Shown: one piece after another, positions 30,772 through 40,407 of the stretch | Numbering within the stretch: position 1 is the stretch's first letter | Layout of the letters: every line of letters begins with the position of its first letter | Source: Kosakonia sacchari SP1 | GTDB taxonomy: Bacteria > Pseudomonadota > Gammaproteobacteria > Enterobacterales > Enterobacteriaceae | DNA: 64,000 nucleotides | Reading direction: 5' to 3' | Assembly: GCF_000300455.3 (NCBI RefSeq) | Contig: NZ_CP007215.2 | Location: 1,736,001 to 1,800,000 of the forward strand | The notes under the pieces: model-generated | Database searches by the model: none | The model's input: the letters and a program-made list of their open reading frames with translations, nothing else | Told to the model about the DNA's origin: nothing | Made by a program: the position numbers and the translations under genes

Positions 30772-31667
30772 ATATTCTGTTATTTGGAAAAACGGGACAA
30801 GTAGGCTGGGAACTCCAGCGTTCGCTGGCTCCCTTGGGCAATCTGATTGCGCTGGATGTTAACTCGACAGAGTATTGCGGTAACTTCAGTAATCCTGAGG
30901 GTGTTGCCGAAACTGTGCGCCGCATAAAGCCTGACGTAATTGTTAACGCCGCTGCGCATACCGCAGTTGATAAAGCTGAGTCCGAGCCGGAATTTGCATT
31001 TTTGCTGAACGCGAAAAGCGTTGAAGCCATTGCACAAGAAGCAGCAAAAATTGACGCATGGGTGGTTCACTACTCGACCGATTATGTTTTCCCTGGCGAT
31101 GGCGAAAAGCCGTGGGTAGAAACTGATAGCACTGCCCCGCTAAATGTTTATGGTCAGACAAAACTCGATGGCGAAAATGCATTGCGCGAAAACTGCCCGA
31201 AGCATCTTATTTTTCGCACCAGCTGGGTTTACGCCGGGAAAGGCAACAATTTCGCGAAGACCATGCTGAAGCTAGCGAAAACGCGCCAGGAACTCTCGGT
31301 GATAAACGATCAATTTGGCGCCCCGACTGGTGCTGAATTACTTGCAGATTGCACGGCTCATGCAATCCGCATCGCACTGGCACAACCTCAAGTGGCTGGT
31401 TTATATCACCTGGTCGCAGGCGGTGAAACCTGCTGGCATGACTACGCGGCGCTGGTTTTTGCTGAGGCCAGAGAAGCGGGAGTTGAACTCGCTTTGAATA
31501 AATTAAATCCGGTAGCGACAGAAAGTTTCCCAACGCCGGCTCAGCGACCGCATAACTCTCGACTGAGTACCGAAAAGTTTCAGCGCACTTTTGGTCTGGT
31601 TCTCCCGAATTGGGAATGCGGTGTCAAACGTATGCTAGCAGAACTGTTTGCAACAACTACCATTTAA
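30768..31667 (+). CDS. rfbD: RmlD, dTDP-4-dehydrorhamnose reductase
   Basis: Final NAD(P)H-dependent reduction giving dTDP-L-rhamnose. A 299-residue SDR with [11 protein letters not shown] at the N-terminus, STDYVFPGD and the catalytic Y-x3-K in [11 protein letters not shown]. Full length. Confidence 0.97.
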   Translation: MNILLFGKTGQVGWELQRSLAPLGNLIALDVNSTEYCGNFSNPEGVAETVRRIKPDVIVNAAAHTAVDKAESEPEFAFLLNAKSVEAIAQEAAKIDAWVVHYSTDYVFPGDGEKPWVETDSTAPLNVYGQTKLDGENALRENCPKHLIFRTSWVYAGKGNNFAKTMLKLAKTRQELSVINDQFGAPTGAELLADCTAHAIRIALAQPQVAGLYHLVAGGETCWHDYAALVFAEAREAGVELALNKLNPVATESFPTPAQRPHNSRLSTEKFQRTFGLVLPNWECGVKRMLAELFATTTI

Positions 31668-31688
31668 CTCATTGTTTGAGACAGTAAA

Positions 31689-32567
31689 ATGAAAACACGG
31701 AAAGGTATTATTCTGGCGGGTGGTTCAGGTACGCGTCTTTATCCTGTAACCATGGTAGTAAGCAAACAATTACTGCCGATTTATGATAAGCCGATGATCT
31801 ATTACCCACTGTCGACACTCATGCTGGCAGGAATTCGCGACATTTTGATCATCAGTACGCCGCAAGATACACCGCGTTTCCAGCAGTTACTTGGCGACGG
31901 AAGCCAGTGGGGGCTCAATCTCCAATATAAAGTACAGCCGAGCCCGGATGGTTTGGCTCAGGCTTTCATTATTGGTGAAGAGTTTATTGGCAATGATGAT
32001 TGCGCGCTCGTGCTGGGCGACAATATTTTTTATGGTCATGATTTGCCTAAATTGTTGGATGGTGCTGTCAATCGGGAAAACGGTGCTACGGTTTTTGCTT
32101 ATCACGTCAACGATCCAGAACGTTACGGTGTTGTTGAATTTGATAAAAAAGGCAAAGCGATCAGTCTGGAAGAGAAGCCGGCCGAACCGAAGAGCAACTA
32201 TGCCGTGACGGGCCTCTATTTCTATGACAACGATGTTATTGCAATGGCGAAAAGCCTGAAACCTTCTGCTCGTGGTGAGCTCGAAATCACTGACATCAAC
32301 CGCATTTATCTGGAGCAGGGGCGTTTATCCGTAGCGATGATGGGGCGCGGCTATGCATGGCTCGATACCGGTACTCACCAAAGCCTGATTGAGGCGAGCA
32401 ACTTTATCGCGACGATAGAAGAACGTCAGGGATTGAAAGTGTCCTGCCCTGAAGAGATCGCGTTTCGTAAAGGGTTTATAAATGCTGAACAGGTAAAAAA
32501 GGTTGCAGCACCGCTTTGTAAAAACGCATATGGTCAATATCTGATGAAGATGATCAAAGGTTATTAA
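31689..32567 (+). CDS. rfbA: RmlA, glucose-1-phosphate thymidylyltransferase
   Basis: Makes dTDP-glucose from dTTP and glucose-1-phosphate, the first step of the pathway. A 292-residue nucleotidyltransferase with signature [11 protein letters not shown] and [11 protein letters not shown]. Full length. Together with rfbB it supplies both rhamnose and the 4-amino sugar predicted from the next gene but one. Confidence 0.97.
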   Translation: MKTRKGIILAGGSGTRLYPVTMVVSKQLLPIYDKPMIYYPLSTLMLAGIRDILIISTPQDTPRFQQLLGDGSQWGLNLQYKVQPSPDGLAQAFIIGEEFIGNDDCALVLGDNIFYGHDLPKLLDGAVNRENGATVFAYHVNDPERYGVVEFDKKGKAISLEEKPAEPKSNYAVTGLYFYDNDVIAMAKSLKPSARGELEITDINRIYLEQGRLSVAMMGRGYAWLDTGTHQSLIEASNFIATIEERQGLKVSCPEEIAFRKGFINAEQVKKVAAPLCKNAYGQYLMKMIKGY

Positions 32568-32571
32568 AAGA

Positions 32572-33114
32572 ATGAATGTTATAAAAACGGAAATCCCGGA
32601 TGTCCTGATTCTTGAACCCAAAGTTTTTGCTGACGACCGTGGTTTTTTCTATGAAAGCTACAACCAGGCGGCATTGGAAGAGAGTATTGGCAGTCAGTTA
32701 ACATTTGTCCAGGATAATCATTCCCGGTCGAAACAAGGTGTTCTCCGTGGCTTACACTACCAGGCTGCACCTTATGCACAAGGGAAACTAGTACGCTGCG
32801 TCGTTGGTGAAGTCTATGATGTTGCGGTAGATATTCGCCGTGGTTCCACCACATTCGGCCATTGGGTTGGGGTTAATTTATCCGCAGATAACAAACGGCA
32901 GCTATGGATACCAGAAGGCTTGGCACATGGTTTTCTGGTTCTCAGTGAGAGCGCAGAGTTTTTATATAAAACCACTGATTATTATACTCCTGCAGCAGAA
33001 CGCAGTATCGCGTGGAATGACCCGACATTAGCCATACAATGGCCGTTGTCGATAGATAAGCTGATTCTTTCAGCTAAAGATATGCAAGCGAGTAGTTTTA
33101 CAGATCTGCAATAA
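32572..33114 (+). CDS. rfbC: RmlC, dTDP-4-dehydrorhamnose 3,5-epimerase
   Basis: Cupin-fold epimerase of 180 residues acting between RmlB and RmlD. Catalytic-region motifs GVLRGLHYQ (His base) and the PEGLAHGFLVLSE segment are present. It is the last of the conserved rml genes; the GC content drops sharply just after it. Confidence 0.96.
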   Translation: MNVIKTEIPDVLILEPKVFADDRGFFYESYNQAALEESIGSQLTFVQDNHSRSKQGVLRGLHYQAAPYAQGKLVRCVVGEVYDVAVDIRRGSTTFGHWVGVNLSADNKRQLWIPEGLAHGFLVLSESAEFLYKTTDYYTPAAERSIAWNDPTLAIQWPLSIDKLILSAKDMQASSFTDLQ

Positions 33115-33123
33115 GGAAAAAAA

Positions 33124-34251
33124 ATGATTCCGTTCAATAAACCCTATTTACAGGGGAATGAACTGCTTTATATTTCTCAGGCTGTCAGCGGTGGTAAAAT
33201 TTCCGGAGACGGTATATTTACAAAAAAATGTCATGAATTTTTTGAGAAAAAATACGGTTTCAAAAAAGTACTATTAACGACCTCATGTACCGATGCACTG
33301 GAAATGGCTGCAATTTTGCTGGATATACAGCCTGATGATGAAGTGATTGCACCATCTTACACCTTTGTATCCACCGTCAATGCCTTCTCACTACGTGGCG
33401 CAAAACTCGTATTTGTAGATAGCTATAAAGATAATCCGAATGTAGATCCCATAGCTATCCGAAATAGCATTACATCTAAAACGAAAGCAATAGTTGTAGT
33501 TCATTATGCTGGCGTTGCATGCGATATGGATGAAATTATGTCTATATCGAGAGAGTATGGTATACCTGTAGTAGAAGATGCTGCTCAAGCAATTGATTCA
33601 TATTATAAAGATAAACCGTTAGGTAGCATCGGTACGTTTGGTACATTTTCCTTCCATGAAACCAAGAATATTATTTCCGGTGAAGGTGGAATGTTAGTAA
33701 TCAGCGATGAAAAATATATTCAACGAGCAGAAATTATTCGTGAGAAGGGTACCAATCGTGCTTCTTTTTTCAGAGGTGAAGTGAACAAATATGGTTGGGT
33801 AGACATTGGCTCATCTTTCTTACCATCAGACATTATTGCTGCGTATTTATATGCGCAGCTTGAAAATATTGACTCGATTCAGGCTAAAAGGAAGTCTCTG
33901 TGGGAGCGTTATTATGAAGGATTAAGTACTCTCGCAGCGAAAGGTTATATTGATCTACCAACTATTCCTGATTTTGCTACAAATAATGCGCATATGTTTT
34001 ATATCGTATGCGAAAATTTAGACGTACGTACCAGGTTGATTGAACACCTTAAGCAAAATGGTATTCACTCTGTATTCCATTATCTTTCACTGAATAAGAG
34101 TGAGTTCTATCTTAAAGATAATGAAGATATCACTTTAGAAAATAGTGATAAGTTCACAAATAATTTATTAAGATTACCCATGTACTTTGAGTTAGAGTTA
34201 GAGCAGGTTTCTAATATTATAGAAAAAATAAGTAATTTCTTTGGTGAATAA
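33124..34251 (+). CDS. rffA: dTDP-4-oxo-6-deoxyglucose 4-aminotransferase (WecE/RffA-like)
   Basis: A DegT/DnrJ/EryC1-family, PLP-dependent sugar aminotransferase of 375 residues. It aligns over its length with E. coli WecE (MIPFN start, TTSCTDALEMAAILLDIQP, VHYAGVAC, REKGTNR, NAHMFYI). The PLP lysine is K181 in FHETKN. WecE makes dTDP-4-amino-4,6-dideoxygalactose (Fuc4N) from the RmlB product. Because WecE normally belongs to the enterobacterial common antigen locus, this is probably an O-antigen-dedicated paralogue. A dTDP-Qui4N product (VioA-like) is the main alternative; the closer resemblance to WecE favours Fuc4N. Confidence 0.85.
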   Translation: MIPFNKPYLQGNELLYISQAVSGGKISGDGIFTKKCHEFFEKKYGFKKVLLTTSCTDALEMAAILLDIQPDDEVIAPSYTFVSTVNAFSLRGAKLVFVDSYKDNPNVDPIAIRNSITSKTKAIVVVHYAGVACDMDEIMSISREYGIPVVEDAAQAIDSYYKDKPLGSIGTFGTFSFHETKNIISGEGGMLVISDEKYIQRAEIIREKGTNRASFFRGEVNKYGWVDIGSSFLPSDIIAAYLYAQLENIDSIQAKRKSLWERYYEGLSTLAAKGYIDLPTIPDFATNNAHMFYIVCENLDVRTRLIEHLKQNGIHSVFHYLSLNKSEFYLKDNEDITLENSDKFTNNLLRLPMYFELELEQVSNIIEKISNFFGE

Positions 34252-34257
34252 TGAGTT

Positions 34258-34288
34258 CTCTCTGTGCTTAAATGTGCACAGAGAGTTT
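34258..34288 (+). terminator. Strong hairpin between the aminotransferase gene and wzx
   Basis: CTCTCTGTGC and GCACAGAGAG form a perfect 10-bp stem with an 8-nt AT-rich loop, followed by TTTAAG. It begins 7 bp after the upstream stop and ends 12 bp before the wzx ATG. It may attenuate transcription into wzx or block its ribosome-binding site. Confidence 0.5.
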
Positions 34289-34299
34289 AAGATGACTAT

Positions 34300-35816
34300 A
34301 TGTTAAAAAAAATATTCGTATTATATTCTGCGCAAATTTATAAGGCCATAATGCCTTTGATATTTGTGCCTGTGATTTTAAGGATATTAGGCAGCGAGAA
34401 TTACGGTCTGGTCGCTTTTTTTTCAATGTTAATTAGTCTGGTTGGCTTATTAGATGCAGGTATCGGTAGTACTTTTATCAAGCTTGTTTCAACAAATAGA
34501 TTTAATGAACTAAAATTCAAACAAGTTTTGGCAATTTTTTCAAAGGTATGCGTGTTTTTTCTGTTTGTTTCACTCTCGTGATAGCTGCTTTTTACTTTCA
34601 AGCAAATTATATTGCAGAGAAATGGCTCAATACGACCATTGAATATGATACTGTCATTGCTTGTATGAAACTGATTGGGATGATTTTGGGAGGAATGTAC
34701 CTAAAGTCATTCTTATCCAGTTTTATTAATGGAATGGAGCGACAGGAACTTAATGCAATATGGGGTGTATTTTACACAAGTTTCTTTTACATAGGGTCAT
34801 ATTTTGCATTGAAGTATGTGTCGAATAATTTGGTGACATTTTTTCAGACAATACTTTTAGTCACTTTATTCGATTTGCTAATTACTATTCTAATCATGCT
34901 TTATCTTAGTATTAAAAATATTAAGTACCTCGAAAAAAATACCAAAAGTGGCTATGAATATGAGAATGACGAGAAGCTATCTTTTTTAAATATTATAAAA
35001 TTTTCATTACAACTATCAGGCTTATCCACTATATGGGTGATTGCCTCGCAGATAGATAAAATTGTATTGTCAAAGTATGTACAATTAAGTGATTATGCCC
35101 ATTATCAAATTGCAGCACAACTCGCTGCAACGATCACAATATTTACGATACCATTAACGCAGTACTTGTTACCAAGATTGAGTGTCCTTTTTCATGATGG
35201 CAGGTTCGATGACTTCATAAATATTTTTTCCAAGTCATTGTTAGCATATGTTATTATTGTTTCCCCAATTATTCCATTCTTCTTTATTTTTGGTGATCAG
35301 CTAATTACCCTTTGGGTCGGTAGTGCTGAACTCGCTGTACATATTAATATTTATGCACAATGGCTTGTGGGAGGGGCATTTTTTGTCGGGTTAATTAATT
35401 TTGTTTTCATTTGCTTGTATGCGCAAGATAAACTTAAGCAGCATTTTTATGCGTATGCGACTTACTCTGCGGTCGCGATTCCATTATCAGTGCTTGTTGC
35501 AAAATTCTATGGGGCTTCGTATAGCGCTCTCTTTGTTTTTTCACACTCACTTCTTTTCTGGATTGCCTGGGGCGGCTTCTATTTTTTCAGGAATATACCT
35601 GGTTTGATTATACCATTTATTATAATCATAGTAGCAACACTCGGTATATCTCTTATCGTTTTTAATGGATGGTATCAGTTAATGTCATTATTAATGCTTC
35701 CGCTAATATATGTGATAGTCGCACCAGTTATTAATCTATTAATATCGATGGTTATATTTTATAGTTTCAGAATGAAATTTAAAAAAACATTAAGAAGAAT
35801 AAAATTTCAATCGTGA
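34300..35816 (+). pseudogene. wzx: O-antigen flippase Wzx, interrupted by a -1 frameshift
   Basis: A polytopic flippase of the MOP/polysaccharide-transporter family. The N-terminal part (34300-34581) starts MLKKIFVLYSAQIYKAIMPL and contains the GSENYGLVAF segment typical of Wzx, then stops at TGA 34579. The rest continues in the -1 frame, open from before 34548 to 35816. Adding one base in the T6 run 34555-34560 gives a continuous 505-residue protein of normal Wzx length; a 2-bp CT duplication at about 34573-34577 is the other possible lesion. The gene may be inactive, phase-variable, rescued by slippage, or miscalled. A potential internal start (ATG 34548) has a site spaced too closely to be convincing. 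Confidence 0.8.
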
Positions 35817-35822
35817 AAATTA

Positions 35823-35874
<52 letters not shown>

Positions 35875-35919
35875 AATAGGTTATGATTAAGCTAAATAGC
35901 AAGTATAAGGGATGTTAAA

Positions 35920-37191
35920 TTGAATATATTGCATTTATCAACTGGCGATGATCGTGGCGCTTTTTTTGGTGCATACCGAACTCACATAAATTTGCAGCGG
36001 TTTGGACATCATTCGGTGATGTATGTCGCTGAAAAAACATCGCAAGATAAAAATGTGTATTCGGCATCATCGAAGCGAATCTTTGCCTTTAAGATAGTGT
36101 ATAAAATAATACGTCGCTTACTAGTTAGGGCAAAGACTGACAAAGATCGGGCTTATCTTCTATATGGAACAACGTTAAGTGTGCCAGATATCATTCAGAC
36201 AGTTAAATTTAAACCTGACTTGATAATGGTCTATTACGTCTCAGGATTTCTTTCCGAGAATGATATCCAAAAGATCCAGAAGCATTACAAAGCACCGGTT
36301 GCGTTTTATATGATGGATGCTGGTATGCTGACAGGTGGTTGCCATTATCCTTGGGAATGTACTGGTTTTCAAAAAAAATGTTCGGTCTGTCCGGCATTAA
36401 ATTTTCCTGGTGTTAATATACTGGCTAAGAAAAAACTGGAAGAACGTAGATCACTTTTTGCTGATATGGATTGCTTATTCCTTTCAGCAAGTAGTTGGCT
36501 CGATGATAAATATTCCAAAAGCGTTATACGCGCCAGATTAGGGTGTGAGAAAGTACTTATCGGAATTGACGAAGAAATATTTAAATTGCGGGAAAGATCC
36601 TTAGCAGAGAAAAAACTCGACGTTAAGCTCCCGGATGACAAAATTATTCTATTTGTTGGCGCTCAGTCTTTAAATGTGCCAAGAAAAGGTTATAAATTTT
36701 TACTCGACGCATTAAATATTTTAGAAAATAATAATCATGAAGTCTACGAGAAAATTTCTATTCTAACTGTCGGCGGTGAAATCGACAATTCTCTTGATAA
36801 AATTAGCCATACTAAACTAAAGTTCATTAAAGATAAAAATACTTACCCTTACTTATACAATCTTGCGGATGCATTTATTTGTACTTCCATTGAAGACGCT
36901 GGCCCAATGATGATTAATGAGTCAATTATGTCTGGTCTGCCTGTCATTTCTTTTCGAATGGGGGTTGCGGAAGACTTAATAATTGATGGCAAGACGGGGC
37001 AGCTTGCAGATGAATTTACATCTTTAGCATTGGCTAAATCCATATCTGACTTTGTCCTTAAAGGTCTCGATGGAATAAATAAAATGAAACTTGAATGCCG
37101 CGAGTTTGCTCTTAATACGACATCTGCGCAGGTACAAGTCACCGGGATTGCTTCAATTATTGATGGAGTAAGGCGGAAGCTCACTGATTAA
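35920..37191 (+). CDS. O-antigen glycosyltransferase, GT4 family, WcaC-like
   Basis: A 423-residue GT-B, family-4 enzyme. The N-terminal domain has a Cys4 array C141-x5-C147-x6-C154-x2-C157, in the same spacing as WcaC. The C-terminal donor domain has the E-x7-E motif in EDAGPMMINESI and an ILFVGAQSLNVPRKGYK segment. The start is a TTG at 35920 (MNILHLSTGDD) preceded by AAGGGA; the frame is closed upstream at 35893, so the tetranucleotide tract is not in this frame. The T7 run 35961-35967 is intact. Sugar specificity is unknown. Confidence 0.85.
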   Translation: MNILHLSTGDDRGAFFGAYRTHINLQRFGHHSVMYVAEKTSQDKNVYSASSKRIFAFKIVYKIIRRLLVRAKTDKDRAYLLYGTTLSVPDIIQTVKFKPDLIMVYYVSGFLSENDIQKIQKHYKAPVAFYMMDAGMLTGGCHYPWECTGFQKKCSVCPALNFPGVNILAKKKLEERRSLFADMDCLFLSASSWLDDKYSKSVIRARLGCEKVLIGIDEEIFKLRERSLAEKKLDVKLPDDKIILFVGAQSLNVPRKGYKFLLDALNILENNNHEVYEKISILTVGGEIDNSLDKISHTKLKFIKDKNTYPYLYNLADAFICTSIEDAGPMMINESIMSGLPVISFRMGVAEDLIIDGKTGQLADEFTSLALAKSISDFVLKGLDGINKMKLECREFALNTTSAQVQVTGIASIIDGVRRKLTD

Positions 37192-37276
37192 ATACAATTT
37201 TAGGAATCGCTAAGTCTCAATCGTTCAGATTTACGGTAACCATAAATTCTAAAAACTTAACTTCTAGTACTCAACT

Positions 37277-38544
37277 ATGCTAACTGGTAATCTGCTAAAA
37301 AAAACAATGTTAAATTTGATTGTAACTTTCAGCCTCTTTTCTGGGAGTTATATTTTGGGTGGGATTAAGGTTTATCCACCAGCATTGTTTGCAATTATAG
37401 GTTTTTTATTATGTTTTTCTAACTATAGAATACCCAAAAACCTTGTTACGCAATTCATATTCATTGGTGTCCTTTTAGCTTTATGTTGTTTATCTTTTTT
37501 TATTAGCCAAAACTCAGATTTTCTTTTTTTAATATTTAGGTATATTACAAAAGCATGTTTGATTCCTTTGGGATGTTGTTTGTTTATAAGACATTTAGTG
37601 CTCAGGTTAGCGGCTGACGAACCATATTTAAGACAGAAGTTGTTGCGCTCAGCGATTGTTTTTGCACTATGTTTTCAATTTCTTTTTACGATTGCTCAAC
37701 TCACCCTGCCGACGTTTCGTAGTGAATTTAACTCGATTATAGATCTTACAAGTGAATGGAAACACCTTTCTGAAGAAGGGCACTTTAGAGCCACCGGGCT
37801 TGGTGGATTATCGATATACGATACATCAATATGCTATGGGTTATTATTTTTTATTTTTTATGAGTGGTGTTTTTCTCTAAAATATAAAGATAATATTAGA
37901 TTCGTTACTGTTTCTTTAGTTATTATTGCTCTGTCATTAATTGCTGGTCGCAGCGGCTTCATTCTCGTTTTTATTGTTTTTTATTTTATTATTTATACTC
38001 TCCAAGGAAACGTATCTATACAATTTTTTTCTGCGTCAGCATAGTTACAAGTATCATTTTCATTATTGCAATACTTGGTGAGGAGAAGTTCGATTTCTTC
38101 TTAAGGTTTGTATTTGAACCGATCTACAATTTTATTGACACTGGCTCACTTAGAACAGAATCAACGAACGAACTGTTGGATAATTACTTGTTTATTCCAT
38201 GGGATGTCCCTGTTTTCACCGGTTTTGGTTTTTGGGCGCAACCTGATATAAGCACACAATTTCATTTTTTATATAAAACAGATTCAGGGATTTTGCTTAA
38301 TTACATTGCTTTTGGTATCTGGGGACTTATTTTTACCTTGGCTTATACTGGGAATTTTATTTATAATTATATTATATACCTTCACTTGAAGTCTGGTTTG
38401 ATTAAAATGGGACTAATTATCACTTTTGTCTTATTGATATTCAGTTTTGTCTTGAAAGGTCCCATATTTTTCTCTGAGAGAGTAATGATGGCATTTTACC
38501 TTTGGATAATTTTCAATACCTTCACTGAGAACCGAAATAGCTAA
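37277..38544 (+). pseudogene. wzy: O-antigen polymerase Wzy, interrupted by a -1 frameshift
   Basis: A highly hydrophobic multi-spanning protein in the position and with the topology of an O-antigen polymerase. The first part (37277-38044) ends at TAG 38042 soon after a T7 run at 38024-38030. The rest is open in the -1 frame through 38544. Eight T instead of seven would join them into a 422-residue protein (QFFFCVSIVTS across the junction), the usual Wzy length, with a large periplasmic loop around PWDVPVFTGFGF. The lesion has the same sign and context as that in wzx. Wzy proteins have little sequence conservation, so the name rests on topology, length and locus. Confidence 0.75.
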
Positions 38545-38545
38545 G

Positions 38546-39388
38546 ATGAAATTTTCATTACTTGTTATCATTTATAACGAAAGAATATTGGAAACGCCGA
38601 CATTTTTGTCATTAAAAATGTCTTTGTCAAGATTACACGCTTCGCGACATCAATATAATCTAATTTTTTGGGATAATAGTCCAACAGAACACCAACAGAG
38701 CGATATCGGTGAGGTAACTAGCATTTTTTCTGCTCTCAATGTTACGACCGAATATCATCATACTCCGCAGAATCTTCCTTTATCTCAAATATATAATAGT
38801 GTGTTGGATAAAGTCGAAGAGAGTGACGATTTTCTTATTCTTTTTGATCAGGATTCCACATTTGATGTTGGTTACTTTAATGAGCTTGAGAGCAGTACAG
38901 AATTAAAAAGACAACCTGAAATAATATTGCCTATTATTTACTATAAAAATACTGTTATTAGTCCGACAAAAATATTTTTTATCAAAGGATCATATTTCGA
39001 TCACGAGCCAATAGGCTATATTTCCAGCGAAATCTCGGCGATTAATAGTGGAATGATCATATCACTTGCGTTTATTCGGCGTTCTGGTTTTAGATATAAC
39101 CCGAAATTGCGTAACTACTGTACAGATGATGCAATTATGAAGTATGCCCGAGACTTTTCTGCTGTCATTTATGTTATGGATTATTCATTTACACATGATT
39201 TAACGTTATCTACTTTGAATTGCAACTCAGAGAAATTACGTACGCGATATAACGAAATGGTTCAATCTAAAAAAATCGTTTTTGGAAAAAATATAGGCGT
39301 GCGAGTATTTTTACATGTTTATTATTTTGCTCACCGTGCGTATATGTGTATTAAATATAAAGATTTGCGCTATATGAAGGTAAAATAA
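38546..39388 (+). CDS. O-antigen glycosyltransferase, GT2 family, probable rhamnosyltransferase
   Basis: A 280-residue GT-A-type enzyme. FWDNSP near the N-terminus and LILFDQDSTF (about residue 95) are typical of RfbF/RfbN-type rhamnosyltransferases; the DQDS replaces the usual DXD. The rml genes upstream supply its likely donor dTDP-L-rhamnose. It begins 1 nt after the restored wzy frame ends and its stop overlaps the next ATG (TAATG), so it is in the same operon. Linkage and acceptor are unknown. Confidence 0.75.
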   Translation: MKFSLLVIIYNERILETPTFLSLKMSLSRLHASRHQYNLIFWDNSPTEHQQSDIGEVTSIFSALNVTTEYHHTPQNLPLSQIYNSVLDKVEESDDFLILFDQDSTFDVGYFNELESSTELKRQPEIILPIIYYKNTVISPTKIFFIKGSYFDHEPIGYISSEISAINSGMIISLAFIRRSGFRYNPKLRNYCTDDAIMKYARDFSAVIYVMDYSFTHDLTLSTLNCNSEKLRTRYNEMVQSKKIVFGKNIGVRVFLHVYYFAHRAYMCIKYKDLRYMKVK

Positions 39389-40407
39389 TGGAACCCGTTT
39401 ATATTTCGATTCCCCGGTTTGCGCTTTCCGGTGGGAACCTGGTTACTCTGTCTTTGGCAAAATATCTGTCCAGTCAGGGTATAGATGTGTATTGTTGCTC
39501 AGGTTTTAAAATTAAAAGACCCAACGATGTTACTTTATTGAAACCGCAAAGAGGAAAATTAAACTCATTTTTGAATTTGGTTTCTTTTTTATTCTTATCA
39601 ATTCATGCTCTTATTGTTAAAAATTATGTTGCGAGTCATCACTTGACTTGCATTTTAAATTTTATCAAAAAATCTCGCTTTGCTTTAGTACAAGACATCG
39701 AATGTGATTTTTACCCTCAGAAGTTACGGTGGATTGGTAAGAGACTGTGGAGTAATTATCTTTCATCAGAAAACTTAATATTTACTAATCCTCATTTGGC
39801 ATATAAGATTGGCATTAAATCTAATGTACAAGGTTTTTCTTATATACCTATTGAATTGCCTACTACTTTTGCCAGTAATCAACTACGAAATCATGACGTG
39901 GTTGCCGTGATTCGTGATGGTGAATATAAAGCACCACAAAAAACACTGGATGTATTGATTGAGCTTGCTAAGCGTGGTTGGAATGTGATCGCTATTAATG
40001 GAACACGCCATGATTACCAGTATCCTTTTATTATCAATAATTTGGATCGTGATGAATTTATAAAAATACTATCGAATGCAAAATTATTTCTTTGTCTGTC
40101 AAAATGGGAAGGTTTAGGATTGCCTAATCTGGAAGCATATGTTTGTGGCTGTGACATTGTTTCAACACCAATACCTTCTGGATGTTTACTTTCTGATCTT
40201 GATTTTGAAAGTGTTGAGATCGTCGATAGTGACTGTTCTGCTAAGTTAGTGAGTGATATTATCAGCACTAGACTGTCGACTAATGGAAATTTACGAAAAA
40301 ATAACGATGATGCAGAGTTTTTATTACAGCGTAAGGACTCTTTTTTGGAAATAAATAATACTTGGTTGTGTTATGCCAAAGATATGATTCAAGGGTTCGC
40401 AAAGTGA
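39388..40407 (+). CDS. O-antigen glycosyltransferase, GT4-like
   Basis: A 339-residue GT-B fold protein. The N-terminal FALSGGNLVTLSLAKYL is the glycine-rich acceptor-domain start and EGLGLPNLEAYVCG (about residue 245) is the E-x7-E donor motif of GT4 enzymes. Together with the GT4 at 35920 it is a candidate for transferring the 4-amino-4,6-dideoxy sugar. It ends in GTGA, overlapping the next start. Confidence 0.75.
   Translation: MEPVYISIPRFALSGGNLVTLSLAKYLSSQGIDVYCCSGFKIKRPNDVTLLKPQRGKLNSFLNLVSFLFLSIHALIVKNYVASHHLTCILNFIKKSRFALVQDIECDFYPQKLRWIGKRLWSNYLSSENLIFTNPHLAYKIGIKSNVQGFSYIPIELPTTFASNQLRNHDVVAVIRDGEYKAPQKTLDVLIELAKRGWNVIAINGTRHDYQYPFIINNLDRDEFIKILSNAKLFLCLSKWEGLGLPNLEAYVCGCDIVSTPIPSGCLLSDLDFESVEIVDSDCSAKLVSDIISTRLSTNGNLRKNNDDAEFLLQRKDSFLEINNTWLCYAKDMIQGFAK

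Noticed and set aside
38176-38544. A separate small membrane protein starting at 38176
   Set aside because: The start would be an internal TTG, and the frame is open well upstream and continuous with the end of wzy; it is the second half of the broken polymerase.
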